Assembly: GCA_017942025.1 (NCBI GenBank)
Contig: JAGAVH010000069.1
Coordinates: 1 to 64,000 of the forward strand
DNA length: 64,000 bases
Source: Ruminiclostridium sp.
Lineage (GTDB): Bacteria; Bacillota; Clostridia; Oscillospirales; Ruminococcaceae
Direction: 5' to 3'
The position numbers and the translations under genes are program-made. The notes beneath the pieces are model-generated. The model did not search any database and was not told where the DNA came from. It was given only the letters and a program-made list of their open reading frames with translations. Positions 51,300 through 60,359 of this stretch are shown piece after piece (position 1 is the stretch's first letter; every line of letters starts with the position of its first letter).

Positions 51300-51978
51300 A
51301 TTCTTTATTATCTTTATAGAGTGTCCTTGCGAACACAGCACAGATAACGTTATTACCCTCACTTTGCAGAAGCTCTGATATTTCCTTCAGAGTAGTTCCT
51401 GTTGTGGTAACGTCGTCTATAAGAAGTACAGTTTTATTCCTGACGGTATTTCTTTTGCTCATACAGTAACAGCCTTTGAGATTTACAAGTCTTTCACTAC
51501 GGCTGAGCGTTTTCTGTTCGCCTGTTTCCTTTGTCTTTCTGACAGCCTTTATCACATCAATTCCCGATAAAAAGCTGAGATGACGGGATATCTTTTCAGT
51601 ATGATTATATCCCCTTGTTATCCGTCTTTTAAGACTTGCAGGAACAGGAATTACAGCATCTATATCGTCAATTACTCCGTAGGCTTTTAAAAGCTCGTAT
51701 ATTCCGCTTGCCATAAAGCAAAGCTTGTGAAAGTCCCTGTTATTCTTTGCGCCGAATATTATTTGCTTATTTACTTCGGTATATTCACAGACGCTGTAGC
51801 AAACCGTTTTACCAATGTAAAACATATCAGGCTTTCTCACAAAGCTGTCGTCGCAGGATACACAGACACATTCTCCGCCGTTTACAAGCTCGCCACATAT
51901 TGCACAGCGATCCGGATAAAGCGCTGACAATAAGCTGTTACCGATACGGTATAGCTTATTCTTCGTTGCTGTCGTCAT
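51298..51978 (-). CDS. comFC: ComFC family phosphoribosyltransferase-like protein
   Basis: A 226-residue protein with an N-terminal zinc finger (CAICGELV ... CVSCDD) and a C-terminal phosphoribosyltransferase domain with the PRPP loop VLLIDDVTTTGTT. ComFC acts with the ComFA helicase in DNA uptake in Bacillus; many clostridia carry it without evident competence. It overlaps the upstream gene by 23 bp and lacks a clear ribosome binding site, so translation is probably coupled. Its stop codon lies in the 5' arm of the structured RNA. Confidence 0.92.
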   Translation of the reverse strand: MTTATKNKLYRIGNSLLSALYPDRCAICGELVNGGECVCVSCDDSFVRKPDMFYIGKTVCYSVCEYTEVNKQIIFGAKNNRDFHKLCFMASGIYELLKAYGVIDDIDAVIPVPASLKRRITRGYNHTEKISRHLSFLSGIDVIKAVRKTKETGEQKTLSRSERLVNLKGCYCMSKRNTVRNKTVLLIDDVTTTGTTLKEISELLQSEGNNVICAVFARTLYKDNKE

Positions 51979-54070
51979 CGGTCAGGAAGGGATTCTTTGT
52001 CTTTACGGGACTGAAAAGTCCGTCAAGAACCCGCTGAGTCTTGTTGGTACTGCCGTTGTCGCCAAGAGTTATTTTAGGAGGTGTTCTTCTCCTTTTAGGC
52101 TTGTCGGGGATTTCTATAATCTCAGGCTGAGACTCAGGTATCTGCGGCTTTTCTTCTTTTTTAGCTACAGAAGAAGCAGAAGGAAGAATATCAAAATCAT
52201 CCTCTGTCATTCTTTCTCCGCCGTCGCTTGTTATTTCAGGGAACATCACTTCGTCGTTATTCGCTGTTTTTGTGTACATATTAGCGGCATAACGTCTTCT
52301 TGTGGTGTTGGACTCTCTTATATATGAGGCTCTGGCTATTTCCTTATCAAAACCGCCCGTCATTTCCTGAGCAGGCTTTACGGCTTCGTAAGTATCTGCC
52401 ACAAAGCCATCCGAAGATGTATCCGCTGGATTTTCTTCTGCCGTATCGGTTTCCTTTTCAGGTGCAGTATCTTCTTTTTTGTCAGCCGAAGGTGTATCAA
52501 AGCTGAAAATATCATCAAGAGGCTTGAAGGCTCTTTCGTTTACGCGGCTCAGTTCTGAGATACTTTCATCAAAGGCTCCGTCAAAGGGATTTTCAAAAAG
52601 ACTGACATCCGCAGTTCTTGTTTCCTTTGCCTTCATAACCTTTACGGTGGGCAAAGGTTCCTGTGTTATATTCTCGATTGTAAGTGCCGCAAGCTCTTCC
52701 TCTTCCTCGATTTCACGTCTTCTGCGGCGATATTCCTGCTCATACAGCTCGCTTCTGTCAACTCTTTCAAAGACAAAGGGCTTTACCTCCGGCTGTTCGG
52801 ATGCAGCAGCAGGCTCTGTTTTTTCGGGAGCGGCCTGCTTTTGCTGAGTGGACGTGAATCTCAGCTCCTTTGAATACTTTTCAAAATCTCTGAATTCTTC
52901 TATACTCAGCTTTCGGTGTGCAATATTTTCCTTTATAGCCATAAAATATTGATACCATTCCGCAAAATCACGCTGGGTAAGGTCAACATTTATACGCTTT
53001 GACATATAGGTATAAAGGTCATTTGTCATCGCGTCAAGCTCTTCTATCTCCTCTACTGTGCGTAAAGGCACCATATTGCTTATTTCATAACAGGTTCTGC
53101 CGTTAGGCTGTTCGTTATCGCAATAATCCTCATCATATTCCTTATTTCTGACGAAATATTCGCCGCATCTTTCACAGCGGCATATAACCATTCCGCTTTC
53201 AAGCATAAGGTCTATTTCCAGATCGACAACTGCCTTGAAGCTTTCCGCCACATATACCTTTTTTGGCATTGAGCGCATGGTTTTTACAATAGTTCCAATT
53301 ACTGTATCAGGCTTTTCGGGGATAATATTCTTTATATGTGAAAACACCTCCATAGCCTCGCTGTCGGATTTCAGGGGAGTGAAGCTTTCCGGCTCCTCTT
53401 CGGGATACTGAAGCTCCGCCAATGTGGTTTTTGCTATTTCCTTAGACACCATACCTAAAACAAACGGTGCCGCAGGCAAACGCCCTACAGAATACATTCT
53501 CGCAGTACCAAAGCCGTCTGTCTGATATCCCATCTCATTGGCGGCCACTATAAAGGTAAGGTCGAAGTAATCTCTTCTTGCACCTGCTGTTATAAGGTCG
53601 GCTTTTTCAGAAAAGACAAAGTCTGTCTTTTTCTTGGCATAATCCTGTATTTTAAGCAGATTAACCCACTGATTCACAGCCTTGCCGTGTCTGTATTCGG
53701 TAAGTCTTGCAAAAAGTGTTTTTTCGAAATTATTCTTCGCCTGAATATAGCTGTTCCACAATGCAGAGGGGCCTATTCCCTTTTCTCTGCAGATATACTC
53801 TATAAAAAAGTCCTGTATTATCTTTTCAAAAAGGCTGTGAATGTTTGCCTCATAGAATTTGTGGCAGGCACTTATGGAATTTCTGAGTGCAATCGCCTCG
53901 TCTATATAGAATTCTCCGTTTGCCTCACATTTCTTGCAGAAATCTGTTGTACGGCGTACAAAGCCTGAAAAATCAAAGGCACAGAATCTGAGCAGGCTGT
54001 CAGGATAATGCAGACTGTATATTTCATTTGAATTAAGACCTGTAAAGCTGGCTGTAGCATATCTTTTCAT
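51956..54070 (-). CDS. Large protein with CxxC zinc motif (DUF6076-like)
   Basis: A 704-residue soluble protein of unknown function. The N-terminal half is helical. At about residues 300-330 a CERCGEYF ... YC ... TCYE cluster resembles the zinc motif of DUF6076-type proteins. Residues 400-704 are acidic, low in hydrophobics and probably disordered, with Glu/Lys/Pro-rich stretches and one helical charged block (YEQEYRRRRREIEEEEEL). It starts behind AAGGAG, 43 bp after the preceding membrane-protein gene, and runs into comFC. Confidence 0.7.
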   Translation of the reverse strand: MKRYATASFTGLNSNEIYSLHYPDSLLRFCAFDFSGFVRRTTDFCKKCEANGEFYIDEAIALRNSISACHKFYEANIHSLFEKIIQDFFIEYICREKGIGPSALWNSYIQAKNNFEKTLFARLTEYRHGKAVNQWVNLLKIQDYAKKKTDFVFSEKADLITAGARRDYFDLTFIVAANEMGYQTDGFGTARMYSVGRLPAAPFVLGMVSKEIAKTTLAELQYPEEEPESFTPLKSDSEAMEVFSHIKNIIPEKPDTVIGTIVKTMRSMPKKVYVAESFKAVVDLEIDLMLESGMVICRCERCGEYFVRNKEYDEDYCDNEQPNGRTCYEISNMVPLRTVEEIEELDAMTNDLYTYMSKRINVDLTQRDFAEWYQYFMAIKENIAHRKLSIEEFRDFEKYSKELRFTSTQQKQAAPEKTEPAAASEQPEVKPFVFERVDRSELYEQEYRRRRREIEEEEELAALTIENITQEPLPTVKVMKAKETRTADVSLFENPFDGAFDESISELSRVNERAFKPLDDIFSFDTPSADKKEDTAPEKETDTAEENPADTSSDGFVADTYEAVKPAQEMTGGFDKEIARASYIRESNTTRRRYAANMYTKTANNDEVMFPEITSDGGERMTEDDFDILPSASSVAKKEEKPQIPESQPEIIEIPDKPKRRRTPPKITLGDNGSTNKTQRVLDGLFSPVKTKNPFLTDDDSNEE

Positions 54071-54113
54071 TATCCATCAGCTCCTTTTGTAAAAGTGTAT
54101 AGTGTCAGAATAA

Positions 54114-54980
54114 TCATTCTGCTGTTCCGGAATCCTCTGATTCTGTTTCGGATTCGCTGTCTGTCTTGCTTTCTTCTTTATCCGAGGACTTGTCTGTACT
54201 ACTGTTTTCATCAGATGAAAGCTCTATATCAGAATACTCTGTTTCGGGCACGGGGTCAAAGGTAAATTCTCTCTGTCTGCCGTCTATATAAAGTGTGTGC
54301 TCGTCCTTCCACTCAATATTTGCAGGTCTGTCATATGCAGATGTATTGATATGAATACATCCGAGTACCTTTTTGCACTCTGCAAAGGGAATGGAGATAT
54401 CACCGTCAGTTTCTTCAAGATAGAAGGAAACGGTTCTCTGAGCGTCCTTTTCAGGCTCTACATAGGTTACAAGTCTGTAAAGGCCATCGGGAGAATAGGT
54501 GTATGTGGTACTTCTTTCAGATAAATTTACATCATACAGAGTAAGATTGCCAATCAGCATACTTAGAGTAAGATATACAAGCACCCCTACAACGTACATA
54601 AGAAGATATATAGTTCCCAGAATAGTCTTTGTTGTTTCGCTGACGCCGCATAAGAAGAAAATCAGCACACATACAACAACGGGAGGTACTATAATAAACC
54701 AGTTGCCAAAACCGAAAATCAATATTGCGAAGGAAATAAGCGGTGTTATCATTGCACACATTCGTGTGACAATCTGCTTTCTTGTAAAGAACATTAAACC
54801 ACCGAATATTACATTTATAAAAAGAAACAGCGTAAAGAGTGCTCCCGTATGGGTAGGCTGTACATAAAAGCTCATCATAAGCCAGGCAACAAAACCTAAA
54901 AATACCGGATATCCGAGGGATAAGAAGGACACCCCGAATTTAAACCATCTATTTGTAAGAAAAGCCGCGACCTTATTCAT
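54114..54980 (-). CDS. Membrane protein with extracytoplasmic acidic tail
   Basis: A 288-residue protein of unknown function. Five hydrophobic helices (about 10-150) are followed by a beta-rich domain (about 150-245, YTYSPDGLYRLVTYVEPE) and a Ser/Asp/Glu-rich disordered tail. The start at 54980 (MNKVAAF) has AAGGATGG upstream; the longer frame uses TTG with no ribosome binding site. It heads the operon that continues with the DUF6076-like gene, comFC and the structured RNA. Confidence 0.72.
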   Translation of the reverse strand: MNKVAAFLTNRWFKFGVSFLSLGYPVFLGFVAWLMMSFYVQPTHTGALFTLFLFINVIFGGLMFFTRKQIVTRMCAMITPLISFAILIFGFGNWFIIVPPVVVCVLIFFLCGVSETTKTILGTIYLLMYVVGVLVYLTLSMLIGNLTLYDVNLSERSTTYTYSPDGLYRLVTYVEPEKDAQRTVSFYLEETDGDISIPFAECKKVLGCIHINTSAYDRPANIEWKDEHTLYIDGRQREFTFDPVPETEYSDIELSSDENSSTDKSSDKEESKTDSESETESEDSGTAE

Positions 54981-55058
54981 ATTTCCGATTCCATCCTTTA
55001 TTAACACCAAATGTAGTTTTCAGTCTTTTGCTGTTTACAAATACAAACAGCTAATTAT

Positions 55059-55087
55059 ATTTTATACTATAATTAAGAAAATTTCAA
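55059..55087 (-). promoter_or_regulatory. Promoter of membrane protein-comFC operon
   Basis: Minus strand TTGAAA (55082-55087), a 17-bp spacer and TAAAAT (55059-55064). A 7-bp hairpin (GCTGTTT / AAACAGC, 55030-55051) lies in the leader. Confidence 0.68.
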
Positions 55088-55145
55088 GTGTTATTTGAAA
55101 ATTATATAGGATACTTTAGCTTATAATGGAAATTTACGCAAAAAA

Positions 55146-55169
55146 ATTCACCGTATTTCTACGGTGAAT
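55146..55169 (-). terminator. Terminator after ftsZ
   Basis: A perfect 10-bp stem ATTCACCGTA / TACGGTGAAT with a 4-nt loop is followed on the minus strand by a run of T (TTTTTT). It closes the dcw cluster. Confidence 0.92.
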
Positions 55170-55192
55170 CAAATTATAATATTTAAAGCAAA

Positions 55193-56320
55193 TTATTTAC
55201 CTCTGCTGTTGAGCAGGTCAAATAAATCTGAGTGGTCGTCATCATCAAAATCAGATGCAGAACCGGGAGTTGCAGGGAAAACTGCACTATCGGAAGAAAT
55301 ACCTGAAAGTACCTCTGAAATCTCTTCGTCAGATGTTATGTAAGCATTTCCTTCTTCATCCTGGAAGCAGGTAGCGATAACTGTAACGATGATTTCATCA
55401 TCAAGGTCCTCACCGAAGGCAACACCATGGATAACCTGAACATCCTGTGCCGCACTTTCTGTAAGCAGATTCATTACTGTATTTACAACGTCAAGAGGTG
55501 TATCCTCGGAAATCTGGAGATTTACAAGCAGCTTACCTGCATTCTTAATAGAGGTTTCAAGCAGGGGTGATGTTATAATCTCCTGAACAGCCTGCTCCGC
55601 ACAGCCTTCGCCCTTACCGTGGCCGATAGCCATATGAGCGTCGCCCGCCTTTTCAAGAGTAGCCTTAACGTCAGAGAAGTCGATATTGATGAAGCCTGCA
55701 CCGTTTACAAGGTCAGATATACCCTTTACAGCCTGTAAAAGCACATCGTCAACCATCTCGTATGCCGCCTTCATAGAAATGTTCTTTTCTCTTATTGAAA
55801 GAAGACGCTGGTTAGGAACGATTACGAGTGTATCAACATTCTTTCTCAGCTCTGCAATACCCTGAAGAGCGAGATTCATCTTATATTCTCTTTCAAAATC
55901 AAAGGGCTTTGTTACAACACCTACTGTAAGGATACCCATTTCGCTGGCGATTTCTGCTACGATAGGAGCTGCACCTGTACCTGTACCGCCGCCCATACCT
56001 GCTGCGATAAATACGAGAGTTGCACCCTTGAGCTGTTCTGCAATATCATCTCTGTTTTCTCTGGCAGATTCTTCAGCTACGGGAGGCTTACCGCCTGCGC
56101 CACGTCCCTTGGTGGTCTTTCTGCCAATCTGAACACGTTCCATTGTGTTGCCATCCATCTTCATAAGAGCGGCTACGTCTGTGTTTACAACAATGAACTC
56201 AACGCCATCCACATTGTTGCGTACCATGTTTGCAACTGCGTTTCCGCCGCCGCCGCCAACACCTACAACCTTTATCTTGACGTCACGTTCAAACTCTTCT
56301 ATATCAAAATCGAAATTCAT
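55193..56320 (-). CDS. ftsZ: Cell-division tubulin FtsZ
   Basis: A 375-residue GTPase that forms the division ring. GGGGNAVANM, the tubulin signature GGGTGTGAAP, and the synergy loop NIDFSD are intact. A short acidic linker leads to the tail DLFDLLNSRGK, which differs from the common D-IP-x-FLR-x-R/K peptide that binds FtsA/SepF. No ftsA is next to it; ftsZ is the last gene of the cluster and has its own promoter. Confidence 0.97.
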   Translation of the reverse strand: MNFDFDIEEFERDVKIKVVGVGGGGGNAVANMVRNNVDGVEFIVVNTDVAALMKMDGNTMERVQIGRKTTKGRGAGGKPPVAEESARENRDDIAEQLKGATLVFIAAGMGGGTGTGAAPIVAEIASEMGILTVGVVTKPFDFEREYKMNLALQGIAELRKNVDTLVIVPNQRLLSIREKNISMKAAYEMVDDVLLQAVKGISDLVNGAGFINIDFSDVKATLEKAGDAHMAIGHGKGEGCAEQAVQEIITSPLLETSIKNAGKLLVNLQISEDTPLDVVNTVMNLLTESAAQDVQVIHGVAFGEDLDDEIIVTVIATCFQDEEGNAYITSDEEISEVLSGISSDSAVFPATPGSASDFDDDDHSDLFDLLNSRGK

Positions 56321-56362
56321 TTTATAATTCCTCCTATTTCAGTATATAAAATTCCATTTATT

Positions 56363-56391
56363 ATTGTAGCAGATTTCACACACAATTTCAA
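56363..56391 (-). promoter_or_regulatory. Promoter of ftsZ
   Basis: Minus strand TTGAAA (56386-56391), a 17-bp spacer and TACAAT (56363-56368) with an extended TG, about 40 bp before ftsZ. It allows expression independent of the upstream mur genes. Confidence 0.75.
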
Positions 56392-56477
56392 GTAGTTTAC
56401 AAAAATTTTTTTGCACAAATTGTTCATTTTTTTCAAATCGATACTATATGTAGTATTTTTTCAGTTTTCTTGCTGTT

Positions 56478-57866
56478 TTATTCCTCTACAGGCGTTGTTT
56501 CTCCCGGAGTGGCATCATCCGGCTGGGATTCATCGTCAGAATCTGATGTATCATCAGGCTCTGAAGTATCTTCCGGCTCAGATGTATCATCAGGTTCTGA
56601 TGTATCATCGGGTTTTGATGTATCATCGGGTTTTGATGTGTCGTCGGGAATATCTCCCGGCTGATAGGTAGGACGGAAAGTTACCTTCATGCCCTGCTCG
56701 GGATCGGCTGACTTGGAAAGGTCAAATTCGCCCTTTTCCTTATCAAACTCTTCTCTGGAGATAAGATTTTTGGCAATAGTCAGCTTTACCTTCATTTCAG
56801 TATCATCACCCAGATTAAAAACAAATCTGTCGTCATAATCAAGACGTATGGAGTATATACTTGTAATATCTATACCTTTTATCTTATCGGCCATACCAAC
56901 CGACTTGTATGCCTCTATCACACTATAGAGTATATCTATCTTTCTGTCTGCGCCGATGTCGGATTCTATAAACAAATCCCCATAGAGCTTTACAGATTTG
57001 AGGAACTTTGTAAGATAGTTTCTTGTGCCCTCATCCGCCACCGAAAGGAATGCTCCTGACAGAGCAAATTCAGGGTGAAAGCCGCTGACCGTTACATAGG
57101 CAGGATCGGGAGAAGTAAGGGTGCTGTCAAGTATTCGTCCGTTTTCGGACACAAGATAATACCCTCCGTCGTTGGTCTCGATATTAGCCATCGGTGTTGC
57201 CTGGTTAAGAGTTATAACAAGTCGTGACTTGAAAAAGTCCTTGCTGACCTTTACCTTATCGATAAAAGGCAGTTCGTCGATAAGCTTGTTTTCTATCTGC
57301 TCTGCACTTATCGAATTGAGATTAGTGCCAAGCTCCACACCGCTCTTATTGATAACCTCGTTATCGCTGTAAACGGTTTTACCGCTGATTTCGATACTTG
57401 TGATATTGAAAAGCACAGTTCTCGAAAGTACAATACCTGTTACCACTATTACAACAGCGGCTATCAGATAAAAAAGTACATTTCTTGCAAAGTGTGCGGA
57501 AATACGCTTATTAAGGCTCTTTTTAGGAGTGCTTTCGTCTTTTTCGTTTCGCTTCTTCGTTTTGTTTTTCAGCGCCTTGCTTTGAATATCCATCGGCTTT
57601 GCAAGAGTGCCGTCGTCCTGAAGATAAGAAGGAGTTTTATTTTTTTCCTTACGAGCGGATGTCTTTTTTATCTTCTTTTCCGATTTATCTGAACGCAACC
57701 GTTTTTTTGCCTGTTTTTTATCCTTTTTATTATCTGAAGAATGTCTGATGTCCTTCTGCTCTTCTGCAGGTTTTTCCTGCTGCAAAGGCTGATTAAGTCT
57801 GTTTTTTCTGCTGGGAGGCATTTCAGACCACATATTGTGACTGTCTCTTCCTCTGTTATCAGCCAT
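56478..57866 (-). CDS. divIB: Division protein DivIB/FtsQ
   Basis: A 462-residue bitopic membrane protein of the divisome. A long, very basic cytoplasmic region (about 1-130, Lys-rich) precedes one transmembrane helix (about 131-155), a POTRA domain (FNITSIEISGKTVYSDNEVI), the beta domain and an acidic tail of six-residue repeats (PDDTSK/E type, about 405-450). The start at 57866 (MADNRGRD) is chosen for its spacing from AAAGGG; the ATG three codons earlier is too close. Position between murA and ftsZ supports the call. Confidence 0.9.
   Translation of the reverse strand: MADNRGRDSHNMWSEMPPSRKNRLNQPLQQEKPAEEQKDIRHSSDNKKDKKQAKKRLRSDKSEKKIKKTSARKEKNKTPSYLQDDGTLAKPMDIQSKALKNKTKKRNEKDESTPKKSLNKRISAHFARNVLFYLIAAVVIVVTGIVLSRTVLFNITSIEISGKTVYSDNEVINKSGVELGTNLNSISAEQIENKLIDELPFIDKVKVSKDFFKSRLVITLNQATPMANIETNDGGYYLVSENGRILDSTLTSPDPAYVTVSGFHPEFALSGAFLSVADEGTRNYLTKFLKSVKLYGDLFIESDIGADRKIDILYSVIEAYKSVGMADKIKGIDITSIYSIRLDYDDRFVFNLGDDTEMKVKLTIAKNLISREEFDKEKGEFDLSKSADPEQGMKVTFRPTYQPGDIPDDTSKPDDTSKPDDTSEPDDTSEPEDTSEPDDTSDSDDESQPDDATPGETTPVEE
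56520..56655 (-). repeat. 18-bp coding repeats in divIB tail
   Basis: About seven imperfect 18-bp units encode PDDTSK, PDDTSE, PEDTSE and PDDTSD, ending in an SDDESQ variant. The result is a flexible acidic extracytoplasmic tail. The theme (Pro/Asp/Thr units) resembles the adhesin stalk but the unit length differs. Confidence 0.85.
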
Positions 57867-57883
57867 TCTCTTCATCCCTTTCT

Positions 57884-59149
57884 TTAAACTCTTCTTATAT
57901 CTGCACCTACCGTTCTAAGTACAGCTTCTATATTTTCATATCCTCTGTCTATATAGCAAAGTCTTGTAACCACCGATCTGCCTTCTGCCGCAAGCGCCGC
58001 AAGTACCAGCGCCGCACCGCCTCTCAGGTCCGTTGCCTGAAGCTCACTGCCGTAAAGGGTTGGTACGCCCTCTACAACCGCAACCTTACCCTCGACCTTT
58101 ATCTTAGCACCCATCCGCGCAAGCTCGCTGACATGACGATATCTGTTTTCAAAAATATTTTCCACAAAGACTGTCGTACCCTGAGCCGTTGCCGTCGCAG
58201 TCATAAGCAAAGCCTGAGCGTCTGTAGGAAAGCCCGGATAAGGCATAGTCCTTATAGTGGGCGGTGCCTTCAGTCTGTCCTTTACTCTTATATAGACGCT
58301 ATCCCTGCCGAAGGAATATATCCTGCAACCCATAGACTGCATAAGAGGAATTATCTGTCCTAAATAAGCCGACTGTACTCCTGACAGTATAAGCTCACCC
58401 TTACAGCACCCAACTGCCGCAAGATAGGTGGCGGCTACTATTCTGTCGGATATGACAGTGTGTTCAGTAGCTGAGAGCCTTTCTACACCCTCCACTATTA
58501 TTATATCGGTACCTGCTCCGTGAACTTTAGCTCCGCAGGCGGTGAGAAATTTTGCCAGATCGCATATTTCGGGTTCTCTTGCCGCATTATGTATCTGTGT
58601 TATGCCCTTTGCCCTTACTGCGGCAAGCATTATATTTTCTGTTGCGCCTACCGACGGGAAGGACAGAGAAATATCTGCTCCGTGTAACCCTCGTGGAGCA
58701 CTGCACAGCAGGTATCCGTGCTGTTCCGTTATCACGGCTCCCATTTCTCTGAGTGCTGAAAGATGCAGGTCAATAGGTCTTGGTCCAAGCTCACAGCCTC
58801 CGGGAAAAGACAGCTTACAGCTGTTCAATCTACCGAGCATTGCGCCTAAAAATACTATAGACGACCTCATTTCTCTCATAAGGGACTGGGGTATTTCGTT
58901 GTTGTTTACAGCAGAAGCGTCAGTTATCACCGTACTGCCCTCTCTTCTGCATTTGACACCAATGCAGGAAAGTATTCTCATTGCATAATCCACATCGGTA
59001 AGTCTGGGGCAGTTATGAAGAACACATTCTCCCTCACAAACAAGTACCGTTGCCGACAACAAGGGAAGACTGCTGTTCTTCGCACCCTGAACGGTAATTT
59101 CGCCCTGAAGTTGATTACCGCCGTTTATAATAAGCTTTTGCTTTTCCAT
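57884..59149 (-). CDS. murA: UDP-GlcNAc 1-carboxyvinyltransferase
   Basis: A 421-residue enzyme adding enolpyruvate from PEP to UDP-GlcNAc, the first committed step of peptidoglycan synthesis. Substrate Lys/Asn in QGAKNSSLPLL and the loop Cys119 in PGGCELGPRP, the residue alkylated by fosfomycin, are present. Segments VGATENIMLAA and YPGFPTDAQA agree. It is located inside the dcw cluster between murG and divIB, as in several clostridia. Confidence 0.97.
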   Translation of the reverse strand: MEKQKLIINGGNQLQGEITVQGAKNSSLPLLSATVLVCEGECVLHNCPRLTDVDYAMRILSCIGVKCRREGSTVITDASAVNNNEIPQSLMREMRSSIVFLGAMLGRLNSCKLSFPGGCELGPRPIDLHLSALREMGAVITEQHGYLLCSAPRGLHGADISLSFPSVGATENIMLAAVRAKGITQIHNAAREPEICDLAKFLTACGAKVHGAGTDIIIVEGVERLSATEHTVISDRIVAATYLAAVGCCKGELILSGVQSAYLGQIIPLMQSMGCRIYSFGRDSVYIRVKDRLKAPPTIRTMPYPGFPTDAQALLMTATATAQGTTVFVENIFENRYRHVSELARMGAKIKVEGKVAVVEGVPTLYGSELQATDLRGGAALVLAALAAEGRSVVTRLCYIDRGYENIEAVLRTVGADIRRV

Positions 59150-59215
59150 CTGATCACCTCTTATGGCTTTTCTACATACTATGCCTATAAGTGTGATATT
59201 GTGAGAGGATGACTG

Positions 59216-60334
59216 TTAAAGTCCCATAAGCATTGTTATCTCGCATAGGCAGAGCTCGGAGGCGTTCTTTACGCCAAGCTTTGCCGCATTTTCCGACATA
59301 CGCAGTAACTCGTCGCGATTATCGTTCAGTTCCTTAACTATGGCAACGAGTTTTTCTCCCGTAAGCTCCTTGTCGTTTATAATCTTACCTGCGTCGGCAT
59401 TCTGTAAGGTCAGAGCATTATAATACTGGTGATTTTCTGCCGCATAGGGATAGGGGACAAGCACACTTGCTCTGCCTATAGCCATTATCTCTGTCAGCGT
59501 CATAGCACCTGCTCTTGTTATTATAAGATCCGCCGCGCACATACAGGTGTACATATTATCTATATATTCCTTCAGGATAAAGTGAGGATTCTTTTCATCA
59601 ACGCCCTTTTCCTTTATGCTTTCCATAAAGGTATTCTTGCCGTGCTTGCCGTAGCCGTGGATATGATTTATATTACCCTTTTCCTGCTCATAGCAGAGAA
59701 GCTCAGCCACAGCTTCGTTTATTCTCATAGCGCCCTGACTGCCGCCAGCTGAAAGGATAGTCAGACAGTCGGGGAGTCCCAGTCTTTCTCTTGCCGCCTT
59801 TTTACTTTCTATCGGAATATTGTTACGCATAGGATTTCCCGTAACAACGCATTTTTTCATTTTTCCGAGATGCTTTTTGGCATCTTCGCTACCCAGCATT
59901 ACAAGATCAACCTTTTCACTTATCATCTTGACCGATACACCGGGAAGAGAGTTACTCTCATGTACAGCAGTCTTTATCTTGCACTTAATGGCGGTTTTAA
60001 GAACTGTTCCCGTTACATATCCACCTGTACCTATAACAAGGTCGGGGCAGAAATCGCGGAATATCTTCTTTACCTGTCCGCCTGCGCTGATATAATAATA
60101 TACCGCTTTGAAGTTGTGGACTATATTTCCGGGAGTAAGCTTTCTCTGGATTCCTGCCATTTTTACCGGCGAAAATTCATAGCCCGCCTTTGTCACAAGC
60201 TTTGCTTCAAGCCCGTCGGGAGAGCCTACAAAAAGTATTCTGGTATCGGGATATGCCTCCTTCAGCTTATCCGCCATAGCAAGAGCAGGGTTTATATGTC
60301 CGCCTGTGCCGCCTGCCGCAAAAATAACTTTCAT
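59216..60334 (-). CDS. murG: MurG N-acetylglucosaminyltransferase
   Basis: A 372-residue GT28 enzyme that converts lipid I to lipid II at the inner membrane face. It has AGGTGGHINPALA, GTGGYVTG, GGSQGAMRIN and the UDP-GlcNAc-binding ITRAGAMTLTEI. It is of normal length, 25 bp after ftsW and 66 bp ahead of murA. Confidence 0.97.
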   Translation of the reverse strand: MKVIFAAGGTGGHINPALAMADKLKEAYPDTRILFVGSPDGLEAKLVTKAGYEFSPVKMAGIQRKLTPGNIVHNFKAVYYYISAGGQVKKIFRDFCPDLVIGTGGYVTGTVLKTAIKCKIKTAVHESNSLPGVSVKMISEKVDLVMLGSEDAKKHLGKMKKCVVTGNPMRNNIPIESKKAARERLGLPDCLTILSAGGSQGAMRINEAVAELLCYEQEKGNINHIHGYGKHGKNTFMESIKEKGVDEKNPHFILKEYIDNMYTCMCAADLIITRAGAMTLTEIMAIGRASVLVPYPYAAENHQYYNALTLQNADAGKIINDKELTGEKLVAIVKELNDNRDELLRMSENAAKLGVKNASELCLCEITMLMGL

Positions 60335-60359
60335 ATTGATATAGTCCTTTTCATTTTAT

